Under the pieces are notes generated by a model. The model saw only the letters and a list, made by a program, of their open reading frames with translations, was not told where the DNA came from and ran no database searches. Made by a program: the position numbers and the translations under genes. A DNA stretch of 64,000 nt from assembly GCA_015179045.1 (NCBI GenBank), contig WHUZ01000034.1, forward strand, positions 62,001-126,000. The letters run 5' to 3'. The DNA comes from Kalaharituber pfeilii. Its lineage: Eukaryota > Ascomycota > Pezizomycetes > Pezizales > Pezizaceae. Positions 19,804 to 30,614 of this stretch are shown one piece after another (positions within the stretch are counted from its first letter, which is position 1; each line of letters starts with the position of its first letter).

Positions 19804-21142
19804 CGACAACAACCACCACAGGACGAGCGTTTGGAAGCGACTCCACAACCACAACGCTCCCCCTGCTGAAACCTACATAGATCGAAAGCTCTCAGCGTGC
19901 GGAGCACTTTGATCTAATTTTCTTTCCCAAATACCCGACACTGCGGTTTTCCCCCGAGGGGCAAAATCGCGAGGAATCTTCAGCTCAACATCTCGTTGCC
20001 ACCTCCATTGCCAATACATCTCCCACACCAACCCCGGGCCAAGAACCAATAGGAGACACCGAAGACGACGCCAACACCCAATAAGATGCCTAGAAAGCCG
20101 AGGAGAGAATTTCACCCCGACGACATACCGTTCTGGGGACAATTGAGAGAACGACTAGAACTCGACCTAGGCACCATCGTCGGGTCGTTATGGAGGAACT
20201 ACCAGGACCACGATCTGGGTACAAAAAACCCAACGAAGGGGTCGGTTCTAACAGTACGCTTCCTAGACGACACATGGAGCAGGGTGGAGATTTCCGCGGA
20301 AGATCAGGCCAGCCCCGCTCCCTCCCACCCGCCACCACACACCACCACCACCGCTACCGACCCTGGGGTTCAGCCCCATCACGAGCGTTCAGTCGGAGCC
20401 AGTGGAACCACCACCACCACCGCCACCATCGCCACCACCGCCAACGACGATGGGGTTCAGCCCGATCACGTGCACTCAGTCGGAGCCAATGGAAACTACA
20501 CCCATCACACCCACAAGAAAGCGCAAAGGCAAAATGCCGTCCAACCAGGCCGCTTACGGACATGGAGGCAAAGAAGATTGCCTCAGCCGCTACACCGTCA
20601 TCAAGCCTCCCCACCCCCGATGACACTACCCCAACACCCACCCCCCCGAAACGTGCCCCCCGAAACCCAGGAAAGCCACACCTAGCACCAAGACAAGCTC
20701 CCCCAGCCCCAACCCCGCCACCAGGAAAATAGGCATAGTCATTCACGGAATCGCCCTGAGAAAGAACTTGGGGAAAGTCCGCAGATGGCTGGAGGAGGCA
20801 AACAAGGACATCGGCAAGACCACTGGGATTAGATGGCTGAGACACAAGACGCTGCTGCTGGAGGAAGGGAAGAAGACGAGCTCAGCCGTGGTATACCTGG
20901 AAAAAGAGGTCCAAACTGAGAGAGTGCGTTTGGGAGGGAAGTGGTTGAAGGCATGCCGGTACGAGTCGGAGAGATGATAGACACGCTGGCCCCTGCACTC
21001 CACCCGCATCATGTACGAGTATCGCGGGTACCACATGTATTTAGTTACAGTTACTTCTTTTCTTTTCTTTTCTTTAATAAATACCTCGCCATAGCCCATA
21101 GGGCGGCATGCGAGTAATGATATAAAAAAAAAAAAAAAAAAA
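19804..21142 (+). mobile_element. Full-length type A ORF1-only (HAL-like) element
   Basis: Duplication GGTGAGGGGAACG at 19791-19803 and GGTGAGGGGACG at 21143-21154. Its 5' UTR (ACAACAACCACC..., GAAACCTACATAGATCGAAAG) matches the start of the type B element at 57593, although the 3' tails differ. ORF1 follows, then a 3' UTR of about 120 bp, the CTCGCC-type hairpin and an A-tract. No endonuclease, RT or RNase H is present between ORF1 and the tail. Total 1.34 kb. Confidence 0.85.
20086..20977 (+). pseudogene. Type A ORF1 (RRM-like RNA-binding protein), frameshifted
   Basis: The N-terminal part starts MPRKPRREFHPDDIPFWGQL at 20086. A Pro/His/Thr-rich linker crosses frames (basic TPTRKRKGKMPSNQAAYG near 20520, then DMEAKKIASAATPSSSLPTP). 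The C-terminal RRM-like domain follows: IHGIALRKNLGKVRRWLEEA near 20740, GIRWLRHKTLLLEEGKKTSS and VRLGGKWLKACRYESER, then stop at 20975-20977. LINE ORF1 proteins coat their RNA. Related fungal Tad-like ORF1 proteins usually continue into CCHC zinc knuckles; here the stop comes directly after the RRM-like domain, as in the other copies of this element. At least two frameshifts make this copy non-functional. Confidence 0.7.
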
Positions 21143-21630
21143 GGTGAGGGGACGCAAAAGAACCTTGACAGGAACTCCGGCCGGATGGATGCTTGGCGCT
21201 TGCAGGATTCCCTTGACTACCGTTCTGGCAATACAACAAAATATTTGTGCTTGGCATCAATGCAATCCCTGTCACCTCCCAAACAGGAAATTAAAATCAC
21301 ACCAGAAATGGCGTAGAATTCTAGATATCTCTACCTAGAAACTACTTGTGATGAAGATGAAATGACGTACTTCTACTGGTACGGTAATTGCTCGCCGACG
21401 CAGCCTTCTTGCCGCTCTTTCTGTTAACGCTGCATTCCTGCCATCTTAAACTTCAACCTTGCCATTAAGGCTGAGACCCTAATAATAGGCATAAAGGGAC
21501 CATATTACAGACTGATAGGACTAACAATAGACTGGGAACTGAAATTCAACCAACACCACAAGAAACGCCTACACCTCGGCAAGGCAGCATGGAGCGTGGC
21601 ATCAGGACTCACCAATCCTCACCCAGAAAA

Positions 21631-21689
21631 CTCGCCATAGCCCATAGGGCGGCATGCGAGTATTGATATAAAAAAAAAAAAAAAAAAAA
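21631..21689 (+). mobile_element. Short type A tail insertion in LINE RT region
   Basis: Duplication TCACCCAGAAAA at 21619-21630 and 21690-21701. Confidence 0.9.
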
Positions 21690-22365
21690 TCACCCAGAAA
21701 AGAAACGGCAGATATACACCAGCGCCGCCCGCAGCATCGCCACATGTGGCTGCTGGGCATGGCAAGACTACGCGAAAGGAGCCCCGCCCTCTACCAAAGT
21801 TAGAGATCTGGAGAAATGGCAATACCAGGTCACAGAAAAGATCACAGCCGCTCCGTGGGGGACCAGAAGAGACTTAGTGGAAGGACTGGCAAACTTAGAA
21901 TCAATACAGACCTTCCTAGAAGGAGAGCGGAGGAGAGTAGAGGCTTGCACCCTACGATTTACGGACGAACTCCTGCGAGAAGAAGATCAGGAGAGCAGAT
22001 ACCTCTGACGCTCACTGCGTCACAGAACCCTCCTGCCACTAGTTACCCTACCCACTCCCCCTGCGGGCACCGACAAGGCGGGCTTTGACAAAGCCATAGC
22101 AGAGGCAGAAGAAGAGGGATTGAAGGCCACGTACACAGACGGAAGCCGAATAAGCGGCAAAACCGGAGCGGGGACCTACGGCATCAGAGGCTCGGCTTCA
22201 CTATACATGGGAGAACAGAGCACGGTCAACGACGGAGAACTCATCGCAATGGGCAAAGCACTGATGCACCAAGAGGGAGAACTCCTAATCGTCACCGACT
22301 CCAAAGTAGCAATCTCCAAACTCCAAAGAATAGCCCGAGGCGAACCTACACACGAGGGCGCAGCG

Positions 22366-23164
22366 CAGTGTTCCCAACGGGCCGGCCAGGCAAGGCCAAG
22401 GGTATGGCCTGGCCGGCCTGGGCCATAGAAATCTAGGCCGGCCGTGAGGTCCGCCCGCGCCGGTCCAGGCGGCCTGAATGTTTCAGGCCGGTCCAGGCCA
22501 TTCAGGCCATTCAGGCCATTCAGGCGGTCCAGGCCATTCAGGCTGCAGTGTGAGTTAAGTTATACAGTAGCTAGCTATATACAGAACGTACTCTAAATTC
22601 TACGTATCCCTCATTCTCTAATGTTAAGGATTTTTCTTGCTGATTTTACACCGCCAGTATCGCTTTCCATTAACCATGCACAGCTTCACCATAGTGTCAA
22701 ATCCAACTTTGTCGCACCAGATTTTTGTAACCCAAATTCCAGAAGACTCGATATCGGCATCAGATTGGACTGCAGGGAATCGTCGATGCAAGATCAAAAT
22801 TTGAACTGCACTATGGAGAGTGAAGAATAGTAGAATACTAAAGGAATCATCATCGCCAGTACCGGTGGTTGGAATGTCTGTCTCCCTGCAATACTAATTA
22901 GTATACAGTCAAGCGATACAAAAAAAAATTACTTACCTGAATACCTGCGAAAAGCGCTGCTCAATAAAAAAAAGTCTAGATAGTTATCCGAAAATATTGA
23001 AAGGTTCATATGAAATCCGTGTCCAAGTAACCTGAAGGTGGCCCCCTGAAATAGCCTCGTAACCAGCCCTCCTGCCCCTGAAATTGCTTGAACGGCCTGA
23101 ATGGCCTGGACGGCCTGGGCGGCCTGGGCGGCCTGGTCGGCGGCCTGGCCGGTTGGGAACACTG
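22366..23164. mobile_element. hAT MITE with GGCC-repeat ends (799 bp)
   Basis: Inverted ends CAGTGTTCCCAAC / GTTGGGAACACTG; 8 bp duplication GCGCAGCG at 22358-22365 and GCACAGCG at 23165-23172 (one mismatch). Subterminal regions are packed with AGGCCATTC-like 9-mers on the left and GGCCTGGGC-like repeats on the right, in inverted polarity. Duplication length and CAGTG ends are standard for hAT. There is no coding capacity. It splits the RNase H domain of the surrounding LINE precisely at the GAAQ codons. Confidence 0.9.
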
Positions 23165-23888
23165 GCACAGCGCAATGGATAAGGAAAGCATGGGACGCGA
23201 GAACTGAAAAGGGCGACCTAGATGTGGCAATTATGTGGGTGAAAAGCCACAGGGGAGTCAAAGGCAACACCGCGGCAGACTTCGCAGCCAGAGTCGGGGT
23301 ACACCTCCCTTGCCAAAACGAAATGGTCACGGAAGCGGGGATACTCCAACTGTCACGGTCTTGGAGAGAAACCGACTGGAACTAAGCCACTGACGCGGCC
23401 TGGCTGGAGGGTATCGATACTGGCAGGGTTGCTAGGTGGCAAGTCACTGAGAAAATGGCAATACGACATCGGCAAAGCCGACGGCCCGGAGTGCCGGTGG
23501 TGCGGCGAAGAGGAGGAAACCACCACACATGTGCTCACGCGCTGCAGGACATGGAAGCGGGAGTGGCCAGGGGGGAGGACAGACCTGATAACTCAGTGAT
23601 AACGCCTCCCAAGCCCAAGAACAAGGACAAGGGCCCCCTGATAGAAATACTGGATTGGGTCGGTGGATAAGGACGGGGCAGAACTATAATTTCTCATGTC
23701 AAATTTTTCATCTATCGTTATTAAGGACGGACAGGGCAGGATGAATACTCCGGGGACGGGGACGATACTACTTTCTTATTATTTCCTTACTCTTTTTCAT
23801 ATATGTACGTAATCTCGCCATAGCCCTTAGGGCGGCATGCGAGTAATGATATAAAAAAAAAAAAAAAAAAAAAAAAAACTTGCCATTA

Positions 23889-24815
23889 CTGCATGAGTGG
23901 TTGCCGCCAGTGCACAAGATATCACTGGCTAGTCACAGTCACTATCATATACTAGAACATACAGTAATATTAATGAATATACATCAGCAACAACGAAAAT
24001 GCGTCCTGATACGCGGGCGCAGCGTCATGACAATTGGATACATCTCATTCATTAGTGCGTTCTAACACCTTTATAACTAGGCCTGGTATCCGAACACCCT
24101 GCTAGTAATGCCCAGCGTCCGAACACCTCACTAGTAATGCCTGGCGTTCCTACTTCATATATAATTCCGTATACGTCATGGCACACAATATTTAACCTTG
24201 TATGTCTGGATGCCTTAAGGTGCAATTTGTGATGTATTTGATATGCATGAAATGGGCTATTTTTACATATTTGACCCGTTGGATGCCAATTTTCGATATA
24301 TTTAACATACTCAAAATGGCCTATTCTAAAAATGGCCTATTCTACACCTGCGCCGAAAAGGGCATTTTCGACGCATTTAGCATGTGAAAAATAGTCTATT
24401 TTCCACATGCGCGAGGAGTCCATTTACGACATAACGTCACTGACCGGGATCTGGCGCATTACCAGGATCCGGCGCACTTCCGAAATAAAAACAATAGCCT
24501 CCTGTAAGGCCAAATCTTCATAGAAGATAACCAAATTGCATATACAGCTTGGAGAGGTATAGGAAAGTAACTTCCGCACCTCAGTTAGCCAATTGGAAAT
24601 TTTGAATGATACTCTATGGTGGTAGTTGCCCAATTAGGCATCTGAACCCTATGCAGGTGTAAAATGGCAAGATGGCTATTGAGGACCTTGAGCAAGTGCA
24701 TATACCTTCTATAGTATGTATTCAAGAGATCTGGAATGTTCCATGATAATTGGATACATATAGAACAAGTGGTGAGCCAATATCCATACTGTTATAGCGT
24801 TCGCATCGGTGTGAG
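23889..24815. other. Non-coding, with local short repeats
   Basis: Repeated ATCCGAACACC...CTAGTAATGCC units at 24085-24150 and AAAATGGCCTATTCTA units at 24310-24350. No gene recognised. Confidence 0.4.
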
Positions 24816-25110
24816 TTGAGTCGGTGTAAGCCTTCAATAAAATTCCTCCGACCCTACTTTAAACTCACTCAGGAACCGAGTGGTAGTTGTACAGTATCAC
24901 TCGACTCAGTCACGCCGCACATACAACTCATACCGGCTCACTCGCAGCCGAGTAGTAGTAGTACTTTATCACACCGACTCAGTCACGCCGTACATACAAC
25001 TCGTACCGACTCAGTCACGCCGTACATACAACTCATACCGACTCACTCAGCAGTCGAGCAGTAGTTGTACATCACACCGACTTAGTCACGCCGTACATAC
25101 AACTCATACC
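24816..25110. repeat. Imperfect tandem repeat, 'CGACTCAGTCACGCCG'
   Basis: Several copies of CGACTCAGTCACGCCGTACA followed by TACAACTCATACCGACTC with variable AGCCGAGTAGTAGTAGTAC spacers. ORFs across it are repetitive and not credible proteins. Confidence 0.7.
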
Positions 25111-25353
25111 AAATACAGTTGCACACTTGCGCGCCTCCGTTTATTGTATTTCACAGTTGCTCATATGAAATTATACAGCAATTTATCAATTCATTGAATA
25201 ACGACTAAAACTATGTACAAAACTAAACATTTCCATGCCCACTACACCCACCTCGTAGCCAGCAAATTGGCCTGAAGCTGCCGCTTACCATTGGCTTGCT
25301 GTTGAAATCACACCGCCGGGTGTGGAAGAGAAAAGGGGAGAGGCAGGCGGGAC

Positions 25354-26490
25354 GTGAGCGAGAAGGAGAGAAGGAGAGTGGAAAGAGAGGTGAGAGAGGC
25401 CTTAAGAAGAACAAAGAACACGTCAGCACCAGGTCCGAATGGAATCGGGTACCGCCTCATTAAAGTGGCATTGAAGACGCCATTGGGAGACCAGGTGGTA
25501 GGTGAAATTGCAGAGAAGGGGATCCAGAACTCAACACCCAGAGAGTGGAAGGAGATGAAGGTCGTCATGATACCAAAGCCAGGCAAGGATATCAAAACGA
25601 CGAAGGCTTGGAGACCAATCAACCTGATCAACTGCATAGGGAAGATCGGGGAGAAGGTCATGGCAAACAGGCTTCAGAAGGAGACTGGACTTTTCCAAAG
25701 ACTGCAGCTGGGGGCTAGGAAGGGGAGGAATGCAGTGCAGGCAATGGCAAGGGCAGTGACAAAGACACAAAGGTGCCTGCATAGAGGGGGGGGAGTAGCA
25801 TGGGTTACGGCGGATGTAAAGGGGGGGTTCAATATTGTCAGAAAGGAGGTGGTGCTGAGGAGAGTAGAAGAAAAGGGGAGCGAGGAGGTAAGAAGGAAGA
25901 GGGAGTGGCTGGAGGACTTCATGGGGATGAGAGAATTTAGTGTAGAGTGGGATGGAAGAGAGAGAGGGAGAGGAAGAGCAAATGTGGGGGTCCCACAAGG
26001 GTCCCCCCTATCACCGGCGCTCTTCCTGATATTCATGGCACCAACAATGGAGAAGATTGAGAGGAGAGCCAGGGGGGTAGCAACAGGAGTAGAAGTAGAG
26101 GCTCCATCATATGTGGATGATATAGCTGTAACGGTCCTAGACTGGCATGGCTATTGGGATATGGGGAGGCTGAGAGAGAAGGTAAAGAAGGAGGTGAAGG
26201 AGGTGGCAGAGGAGGATCAGATCCCACTGGAAGAGTCGAAGTGGGAGATGATAACGTTTGGCGTAGGAAAGAGGCAGAAGAAGGAGGGGGAGTTTCTGAA
26301 ATGGCTGGGGGTCATCTTTGATGAGAATTTGACCTTCACGGCACACTGGAAAAACAGAGTCAGCAGAGCAAGAAGGTTGACCGGAGCACTAGCGGGGTTG
26401 GGAAATAGGGATTGGGGAATAAGCCCGAGGAGCTGGAGACAGATTTATACGGGCATGAATAGAGCGGAGCCATGTGGGGTAGTGAGATAG
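25354..26490 (+). CDS. LINE reverse transcriptase, 5'-truncated
   Basis: Reverse transcriptase of a non-LTR retrotransposon. Visible motifs: SAPGPNGIGYRLIK (motif 1) near residue 24, PKPGKD...WRPINLINCIGKIGEK (motif 2) near 75-97, VTADVKGGFNIV with motif A Asp154, GVPQGSPLSPALF (motif B) near 212, and the catalytic SYVDD at 252-256 (bases 26107-26121), then KWLGVIFDENLTF. The start shown is simply the first Met in the frame; the true protein would extend upstream into an endonuclease that is missing. The frame ends at 26490, where a one-base loss (or two-base gain) near 26465-26475 separates it from the RNase H ORF. Confidence 0.85.
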   Translation: MSEKERRRVEREVREALRRTKNTSAPGPNGIGYRLIKVALKTPLGDQVVGEIAEKGIQNSTPREWKEMKVVMIPKPGKDIKTTKAWRPINLINCIGKIGEKVMANRLQKETGLFQRLQLGARKGRNAVQAMARAVTKTQRCLHRGGGVAWVTADVKGGFNIVRKEVVLRRVEEKGSEEVRRKREWLEDFMGMREFSVEWDGRERGRGRANVGVPQGSPLSPALFLIFMAPTMEKIERRARGVATGVEVEAPSYVDDIAVTVLDWHGYWDMGRLREKVKKEVKEVAEEDQIPLEESKWEMITFGVGKRQKKEGEFLKWLGVIFDENLTFTAHWKNRVSRARRLTGALAGLGNRDWGISPRSWRQIYTGMNRAEPCGVVR

Positions 26491-27584
26491 GTTGGAGAGG
26501 ACAGAAGGAATGGAGAAGAGAAATGGAGAGAGTACAGCTGCAAGCATTAAAGAAGGCAGCTGGAGGGGGGAGAGGCACAGGGGTAGAGGGGGTGAACGCA
26601 GTGTGCGGAGTGGAGGGGGTGGAGGTGATCCTGGACGCAGCACAGGCAAGGGCGATGGTTCGGGAAGTGGAGGTGCCATCGGAGCTTGCAGAACTATGCA
26701 CAGGAGATTTCAGGAGAGGGAATGAGGAGAAGGAGGAGGGGATGAGAAACTGGAAGGACTGGGGGGTGCAGTGGGCCCTGGAAGAGGGGGATGGATATGA
26801 AAGCGTTTTGGATCTCTTCTCGGATGGTAGTAAGATCGAGGACAGCAAGGTGGGGGCGGGGGTGTGGGGGAGATCAGCGGTGGTGGCGGAGGTAGTAGGG
26901 AGAACGGCGACGGTTTTTGACGGGGAGGTGAGAGGGGTGAGAAGGGCGCTGGAGAGTGTACCGGAGGAGGTACCGGAGGAGGTACCGGTCCTGGTTTGCT
27001 TAGATTCTGAAGCTGCTGTCATGGCGATTCAGAAGGCAGGCAGGGAGGGAAAGGGAAAGACGGAGGATGTGAGAAGGGTGGTGAATGCAGTGGCGAGGAG
27101 AAAGAAGAAGGGGGGGGATGCGAAACTGTTGTGGGTAAAAGCTCATATCGGAATCGCAGGCAACGAGAAGGCGGATGAGTGGGCAAAGAAGGGGACGGTG
27201 ATGCAGGGAAAGGAGGTGGCCACCGGAAGCGGGGTGCGCCAGAGGGTGAAGGCGTGGAGGAAGGAGAAGAGAGAAGTGGAGGGCTTTGGAGGAGGAAAGG
27301 TCATGGAGTGGAGTAGGATGGCGACATCAAACTTCACTGCATTGCGACTGGAGCGAGGAAGGTGTGCTAGGTGGTTGAAGAAGCTAGGGGTGGCGGAATC
27401 GGATAGGTGCAGGTGTGGGGAGGTGCAAACGGGGGAGCATCTCGCTTTCCGATGCAGAAGTCAGGAGAACCGCCCAGAAGGTTTTGAGAGGTGGAGCGAC
27501 ATGGGAAAGGAGTGGAAAAGAAAGGCGGAGAATGGGGAGGAGTATGACGTTTTAGAGAATTTCTTCGCTGGGGTCAAGTTCTAG
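26472..27584 (+). CDS. LINE RNase H and C-terminal CCHC, frameshifted from RT
   Basis: Continuation of the same ORF2 in another frame. RNase H acidic residues are all visible: LDLFSDGSKI (Asp), FDGEVRGVRRALE (Glu), VCLDSEAAVMAI (Asp) and GNEKADEWAKKG (Asp), with LWVKAHIGIAGN carrying the His. The C-terminal knuckle CRCGEVQTGEHLAFRC follows. With the RT ORF it would form a single ORF2 if the frameshift were absent. The overlapping MWGSEIG start is internal to ORF2, not a real start. An opposite-strand ORF of 220 codons here is a composition shadow. Confidence 0.85.
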   Translation: MWGSEIGWRGQKEWRREMERVQLQALKKAAGGGRGTGVEGVNAVCGVEGVEVILDAAQARAMVREVEVPSELAELCTGDFRRGNEEKEEGMRNWKDWGVQWALEEGDGYESVLDLFSDGSKIEDSKVGAGVWGRSAVVAEVVGRTATVFDGEVRGVRRALESVPEEVPEEVPVLVCLDSEAAVMAIQKAGREGKGKTEDVRRVVNAVARRKKKGGDAKLLWVKAHIGIAGNEKADEWAKKGTVMQGKEVATGSGVRQRVKAWRKEKREVEGFGGGKVMEWSRMATSNFTALRLERGRCARWLKKLGVAESDRCRCGEVQTGEHLAFRCRSQENRPEGFERWSDMGKEWKRKAENGEEYDVLENFFAGVKF

Positions 27585-27740
27585 AAGTTGGGAGAGCGCG
27601 GGGTCAAGTTCTAGAAGCTAGGAGAGCGGGGGCGACGGCGCGTGGGGGCCATGTATGTAGAGAGTTAGTTTAGCCTGTCTCCGGGCTCTGAGGGCTTGCC
27701 CAGGGACCCTGCCATGGCCACGTGCTACAAGCGGGGTTAT

Positions 27741-27772
<32 letters not shown>

Positions 27773-28998
27773 GGGATTCCGACATGTAAAGTTTACACAC
27801 TCTCTTTTCTTTATCGCCATAGCCCATAGGGCGGCACGCGATTAATGATATAAAAAAAAAACAAAAAAAAAACAGACACACTCGAAAGAGAAACTTGCAT
27901 CCCGCATGGTCGTTGGTGGACCGTCCCACCCCACGCCCTGTTACAGTAGGTTTAGATAGCATGCATAGGCCTCAGACCCGGACAGGTAAGGTGAGAAACG
28001 AAGAATTGGAGAGACTTTAGCTTGAGGCGAGTTATGGAAAACGACGACGGATTCGAGTCCATAGCAGGCCGAATTGCTAGTACAACAGAGGTCGATGATG
28101 AGGAGGAAGTATCTTGGGGGCGGACACCCACCCGCTTAGGTCAGAGGTCGAGATCGTCGACCTCGTCGACCTCAAGCTAGGCAAGGGGATGTCTCAGCAA
28201 AGTGGCAAAGGACTATCAACGAGGCCAAGGACGACTCAGTTGCCATATTCACGGCAGCCATAGTGCGCAACGAGGAGTTGGGGGTGGGTGGTGTTGGCGC
28301 CGGGTGGTGGCAGGACAGGCTTCCTGAAGGATGCCAATGGGTCGGCACAAAGGCCGCGGTGTGCGATGGAGAGGTGGCTGGGATGAAAGGCACCCTAGAG
28401 GCTGTAGATAGCATAACAAAGGTGCTGTTGCTTACAAGCTCCCAGGCAGCAATTAGTGCAGGAAGAAGACGGAGAATGGGCAGGCATGAACCGCAGACTG
28501 CATGAGTAATGAGCTGATCACGGAGAGGAAGCAGAAGCTGAGAGGTCCTAGGGCTGTGAAGCTCGCCTAGGGGAAGGCACATGTAGGAATTAAAAGCAAT
28601 AAGAAAGTAGGTGAGAAGGCCAAAGAGGGACTGCCTAGAGTATGATAGACAGGCCACAGAGGGCAGTTTGCATTTGCATCAGGAATTAGTCCAGAAGAGA
28701 ACGGCAGAGAGGGAACTAGCTCGCTTGGGCAAGGGGAAATGTGTGAAGTGGGGGAGGAGAGCATTTACCAACTACACATGGCTGTGGACAGGAAAGGGTG
28801 GAAGCATGTGGAGGAGGAAGGTTAGCGGCAAGGATGCATGCTGTACATGCGGGAAGGGGTGGAGTGCTGAGTATGTGGTGTTCAGGTGCACTAAACTGGA
28901 GTGACCCAATAGGAAGGAGAAGGATGGGACGCAAGTTACCTGGTAGGGCTGGTAGGGCTGGTAGGACTAGAGCAGAAAGGGTGGGGGCAGGATGGTGT
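27773..28998 (+). mobile_element. LINE D (right arm), proximal part
   Basis: Counterpart of the left-arm LINE at 14.2-17.4 kb. RNase H-like GVGGVGAGWWQDRLPEGCQW and LLLTSSQAAISAG at 28263-28505, knuckle CCTCGKGWSAEYVVFRC near 28850. It continues after the inserted LINE at 31470-31675, ending with a GCGGGGTTACGTGGCC tail. Confidence 0.65.
27804..27872 (+). mobile_element. Short type A tail insertion (right arm)
   Basis: Counterpart of 17292-17357, ATCGCC...GCGAT variant with an A-tract interrupted by a C, as on the left. Confidence 0.8.
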
Positions 28999-29102
28999 GG
29001 AGCCAAAGCCAACAGGGCCGCTGAGAGAAGTAGACTTGACATCACATACAGACCGCTACAACGGCTAGGACACAGGGTCCGCGTACTCGCCGGCATCCTC
29101 GG

Positions 29103-29140
29103 GCATCGCCATAGCCCTTAGGGCGGCCTGCGATTAATGA

Positions 29141-29172
<32 letters not shown>
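29103..29172 (+). mobile_element. Short type A tail insertion (70 bp)
   Basis: ATCGCC...GCGAT hairpin with a long A-tract. Duplication GGCATCCTCGG at 29092-29102 and 29173-29183. Confidence 0.9.
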
Positions 29173-29177
<5 letters not shown>

Positions 29178-29444
29178 CCTCGGAGGCAAAGGCCTAACAG
29201 ATTGGAAGTTCAAAATCGGAACAGCCGACAGCCCAGAGTGCAGGTAGTGCGGCGAGGACAAACGAGACCACCCAACACGTCCTGACTCAGTTGAAGGTAT
29301 GGAAAAGGTGGTGCCCGAGGGGCGCCGAACATCAGGTCGGCATTCAGTCATGTAAGGAGAAGGAGGGTGGTGGAGCGATTGGAAAGGGTCAACCAGGAGG
29401 CAGCGGCGTTTGTGGACTCATTCCTGAAACCGACCTGATGCAAC

Positions 29445-30614
29445 ATGATATGGGACGGAAAGAAGCGAGCGGAGTTTACCATGATGGATGGCGCCCCACA
29501 AGGGTCGCCGTTGTCCCCGGTCCTTTTCTTGCTAGGCATAGCACCAGTGGCAGACAAGACGGCGGAGAGGGAGTTTACGAGACCATACGTAGACGACTTC
29601 CACAGTGTCGTGTCCGACAGGAACATGAATCGGCTGAGGAAGAAGATAAGGGCTCATAGGGAGGCGTTAGTGAGAGATGCTGAGGAGGAGGGCTTCAAGA
29701 TTGATCCAGACAAAGCGGAGACCTTGATAGTTGGAGTCAGGGGCCCGACATACCGGCTGGTAGGCATGAAGGTGGACTGGGAGTTGAAGTTTAATGAGCA
29801 CCACACGCACAGGTTGAGCTTGGGAAAGGCGGCATGGGCGGTAGCGGCACGTCTCACTAGGATGGCACCGGCAAAACGGCGACAATTATACACAAGCATT
29901 GCAAGGAAAATTACAACATGGGGGGCATGGGCATGGCACGATTACGCCCACGGAGCTCCGAGAGAGAAAAAGTTGAGGGAGCTAGAGAAGTGGCAGTATA
30001 CGGTGGCGCGGGGAATCACGCATGCACCCTGGGGGACGAGGCGGGATGTAGTGGATGGGTTGGCCAACCTGGAGTCCATAGAGACGTTTGTGAGATGGGA
30101 GGCAACTAGAGTGGAGGCGAGAACACTGAGATGTGCAGGGGAGAGACTGAGAAAAGAGGACGATGAGGCTGTTTATCTGAGGGGGTCATTGACGCATGGC
30201 AGGGAGCTACCACTGGTGATCCTACCAACGTTACAGCGGGATGCGGAACGGGAGGAGTGGGAGAGACATATAGACGACGTCAGGGATGAGGGTTGGACAC
30301 CCGTCTACACAGATGGGAGTATGAGGAAGGACAAAGCAGGGGCGGGGATATTTAGGGGGGGAAGGTCGACGTCGGTATACCTGGGAGAGAACGCCATGGT
30401 GAACGACGCGGAGCTAATTGCGATCAGCGAGGCCATGGAGAGGGTGGAAGGGGAGCTGCTGATAATAACTGACTCAAGACACGCAATCAAAAGAATGACC
30501 ACCGCATCGGGGGGTGACCCTAACCTACCCACGACGGGGCGACGAACCGGCTCAGGGAGGCGTGGGAAAGGAGAACAGAGCGAGGGGACCGGGACACGGC
30601 GGTGCTATGGGTGA
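29445..30614 (+). CDS. LINE A RT C-terminal half and RNase H start
   Basis: Motif B DGAPQGSPLSPVLF near residue 15, catalytic PYVDD (bases 29583-29597), motif D/E KIDPDKAETLIVGV and YRLVGMKVDWELKF, thumb AKRRQLYTSIARKITTWGAW and KWQYTVARGITHAPWGTRRD. RNase H begins at VYTDGSMRKDKAGAGIF, with MVNDAELIAISEAM and LLIITDSRHAIKRM. A frameshift near 30520 moves the frame into the ORF at 30602. The 5' half of RT is missing, so this is not functional. Confidence 0.85.
   Translation: MIWDGKKRAEFTMMDGAPQGSPLSPVLFLLGIAPVADKTAEREFTRPYVDDFHSVVSDRNMNRLRKKIRAHREALVRDAEEEGFKIDPDKAETLIVGVRGPTYRLVGMKVDWELKFNEHHTHRLSLGKAAWAVAARLTRMAPAKRRQLYTSIARKITTWGAWAWHDYAHGAPREKKLRELEKWQYTVARGITHAPWGTRRDVVDGLANLESIETFVRWEATRVEARTLRCAGERLRKEDDEAVYLRGSLTHGRELPLVILPTLQRDAEREEWERHIDDVRDEGWTPVYTDGSMRKDKAGAGIFRGGRSTSVYLGENAMVNDAELIAISEAMERVEGELLIITDSRHAIKRMTTASGGDPNLPTTGRRTGSGRRGKGEQSEGTGTRRCYG

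Larger units (their letters stand above)
21468..23878 (+). mobile_element. Type A LINE, 5'-truncated, split by a hAT MITE
   Basis: Starts in the RT C-terminal region (GIKGPYYRLIGLTIDWELKF), continues through the thumb (GKAAWSVASGL, EKWQYQVTEKITAAPWGTRR), RNase H (ATYTDGSRISGKTGAGTYG; STVNDGELIAMGKAL; LLIVTDSKVAISKL; then after the MITE IMWVKSHRGVKGNTAADFAA) and the knuckle (CRWCGEEEETTTHVLTRC in one frame), to the type A tail. Duplication CTTGCCATTA at 21458-21467 and 23879-23888. Stops and frameshifts are present. Confidence 0.85.
25310..27773 (+). mobile_element. LINE B, RT plus RNase H, type B-like tail
   Basis: Contains a nearly complete RT domain and RNase H split by a single frameshift, then about 190 bp of 3' UTR ending CCTGTCTCCGGGC, CCATGGCCACGTGC, GCGGGGTTATGTGAT and an A-tract. 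5' endonuclease and ORF1 are absent. No convincing target duplication; the left limit is approximate. It is the best-preserved coding candidate for the autonomous partner of the type B ORF1-only elements, sharing their tail. Confidence 0.8.

Noticed and set aside
20086..20685. Histidine/threonine-rich 199-codon protein as an independent gene
   Set aside because: It is the N-terminal part of ORF1 running out of frame inside an element with exact target duplications.
24816..25110. CRISPR-like array
   Set aside because: Repeats are contiguous and irregular without unique spacers; a simple tandem repeat in a eukaryote.
25531..26036. Minus-strand ORFs opposite the LINE RT
   Set aside because: Antisense shadows of the RT with intact catalytic motifs on the other strand.
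26360..27022. 220-codon ORF on the minus strand opposite the LINE RNase H
   Set aside because: Ser/Thr/Pro-rich antisense shadow of a purine-rich coding strand with clear RT/RNase H motifs on the plus strand.
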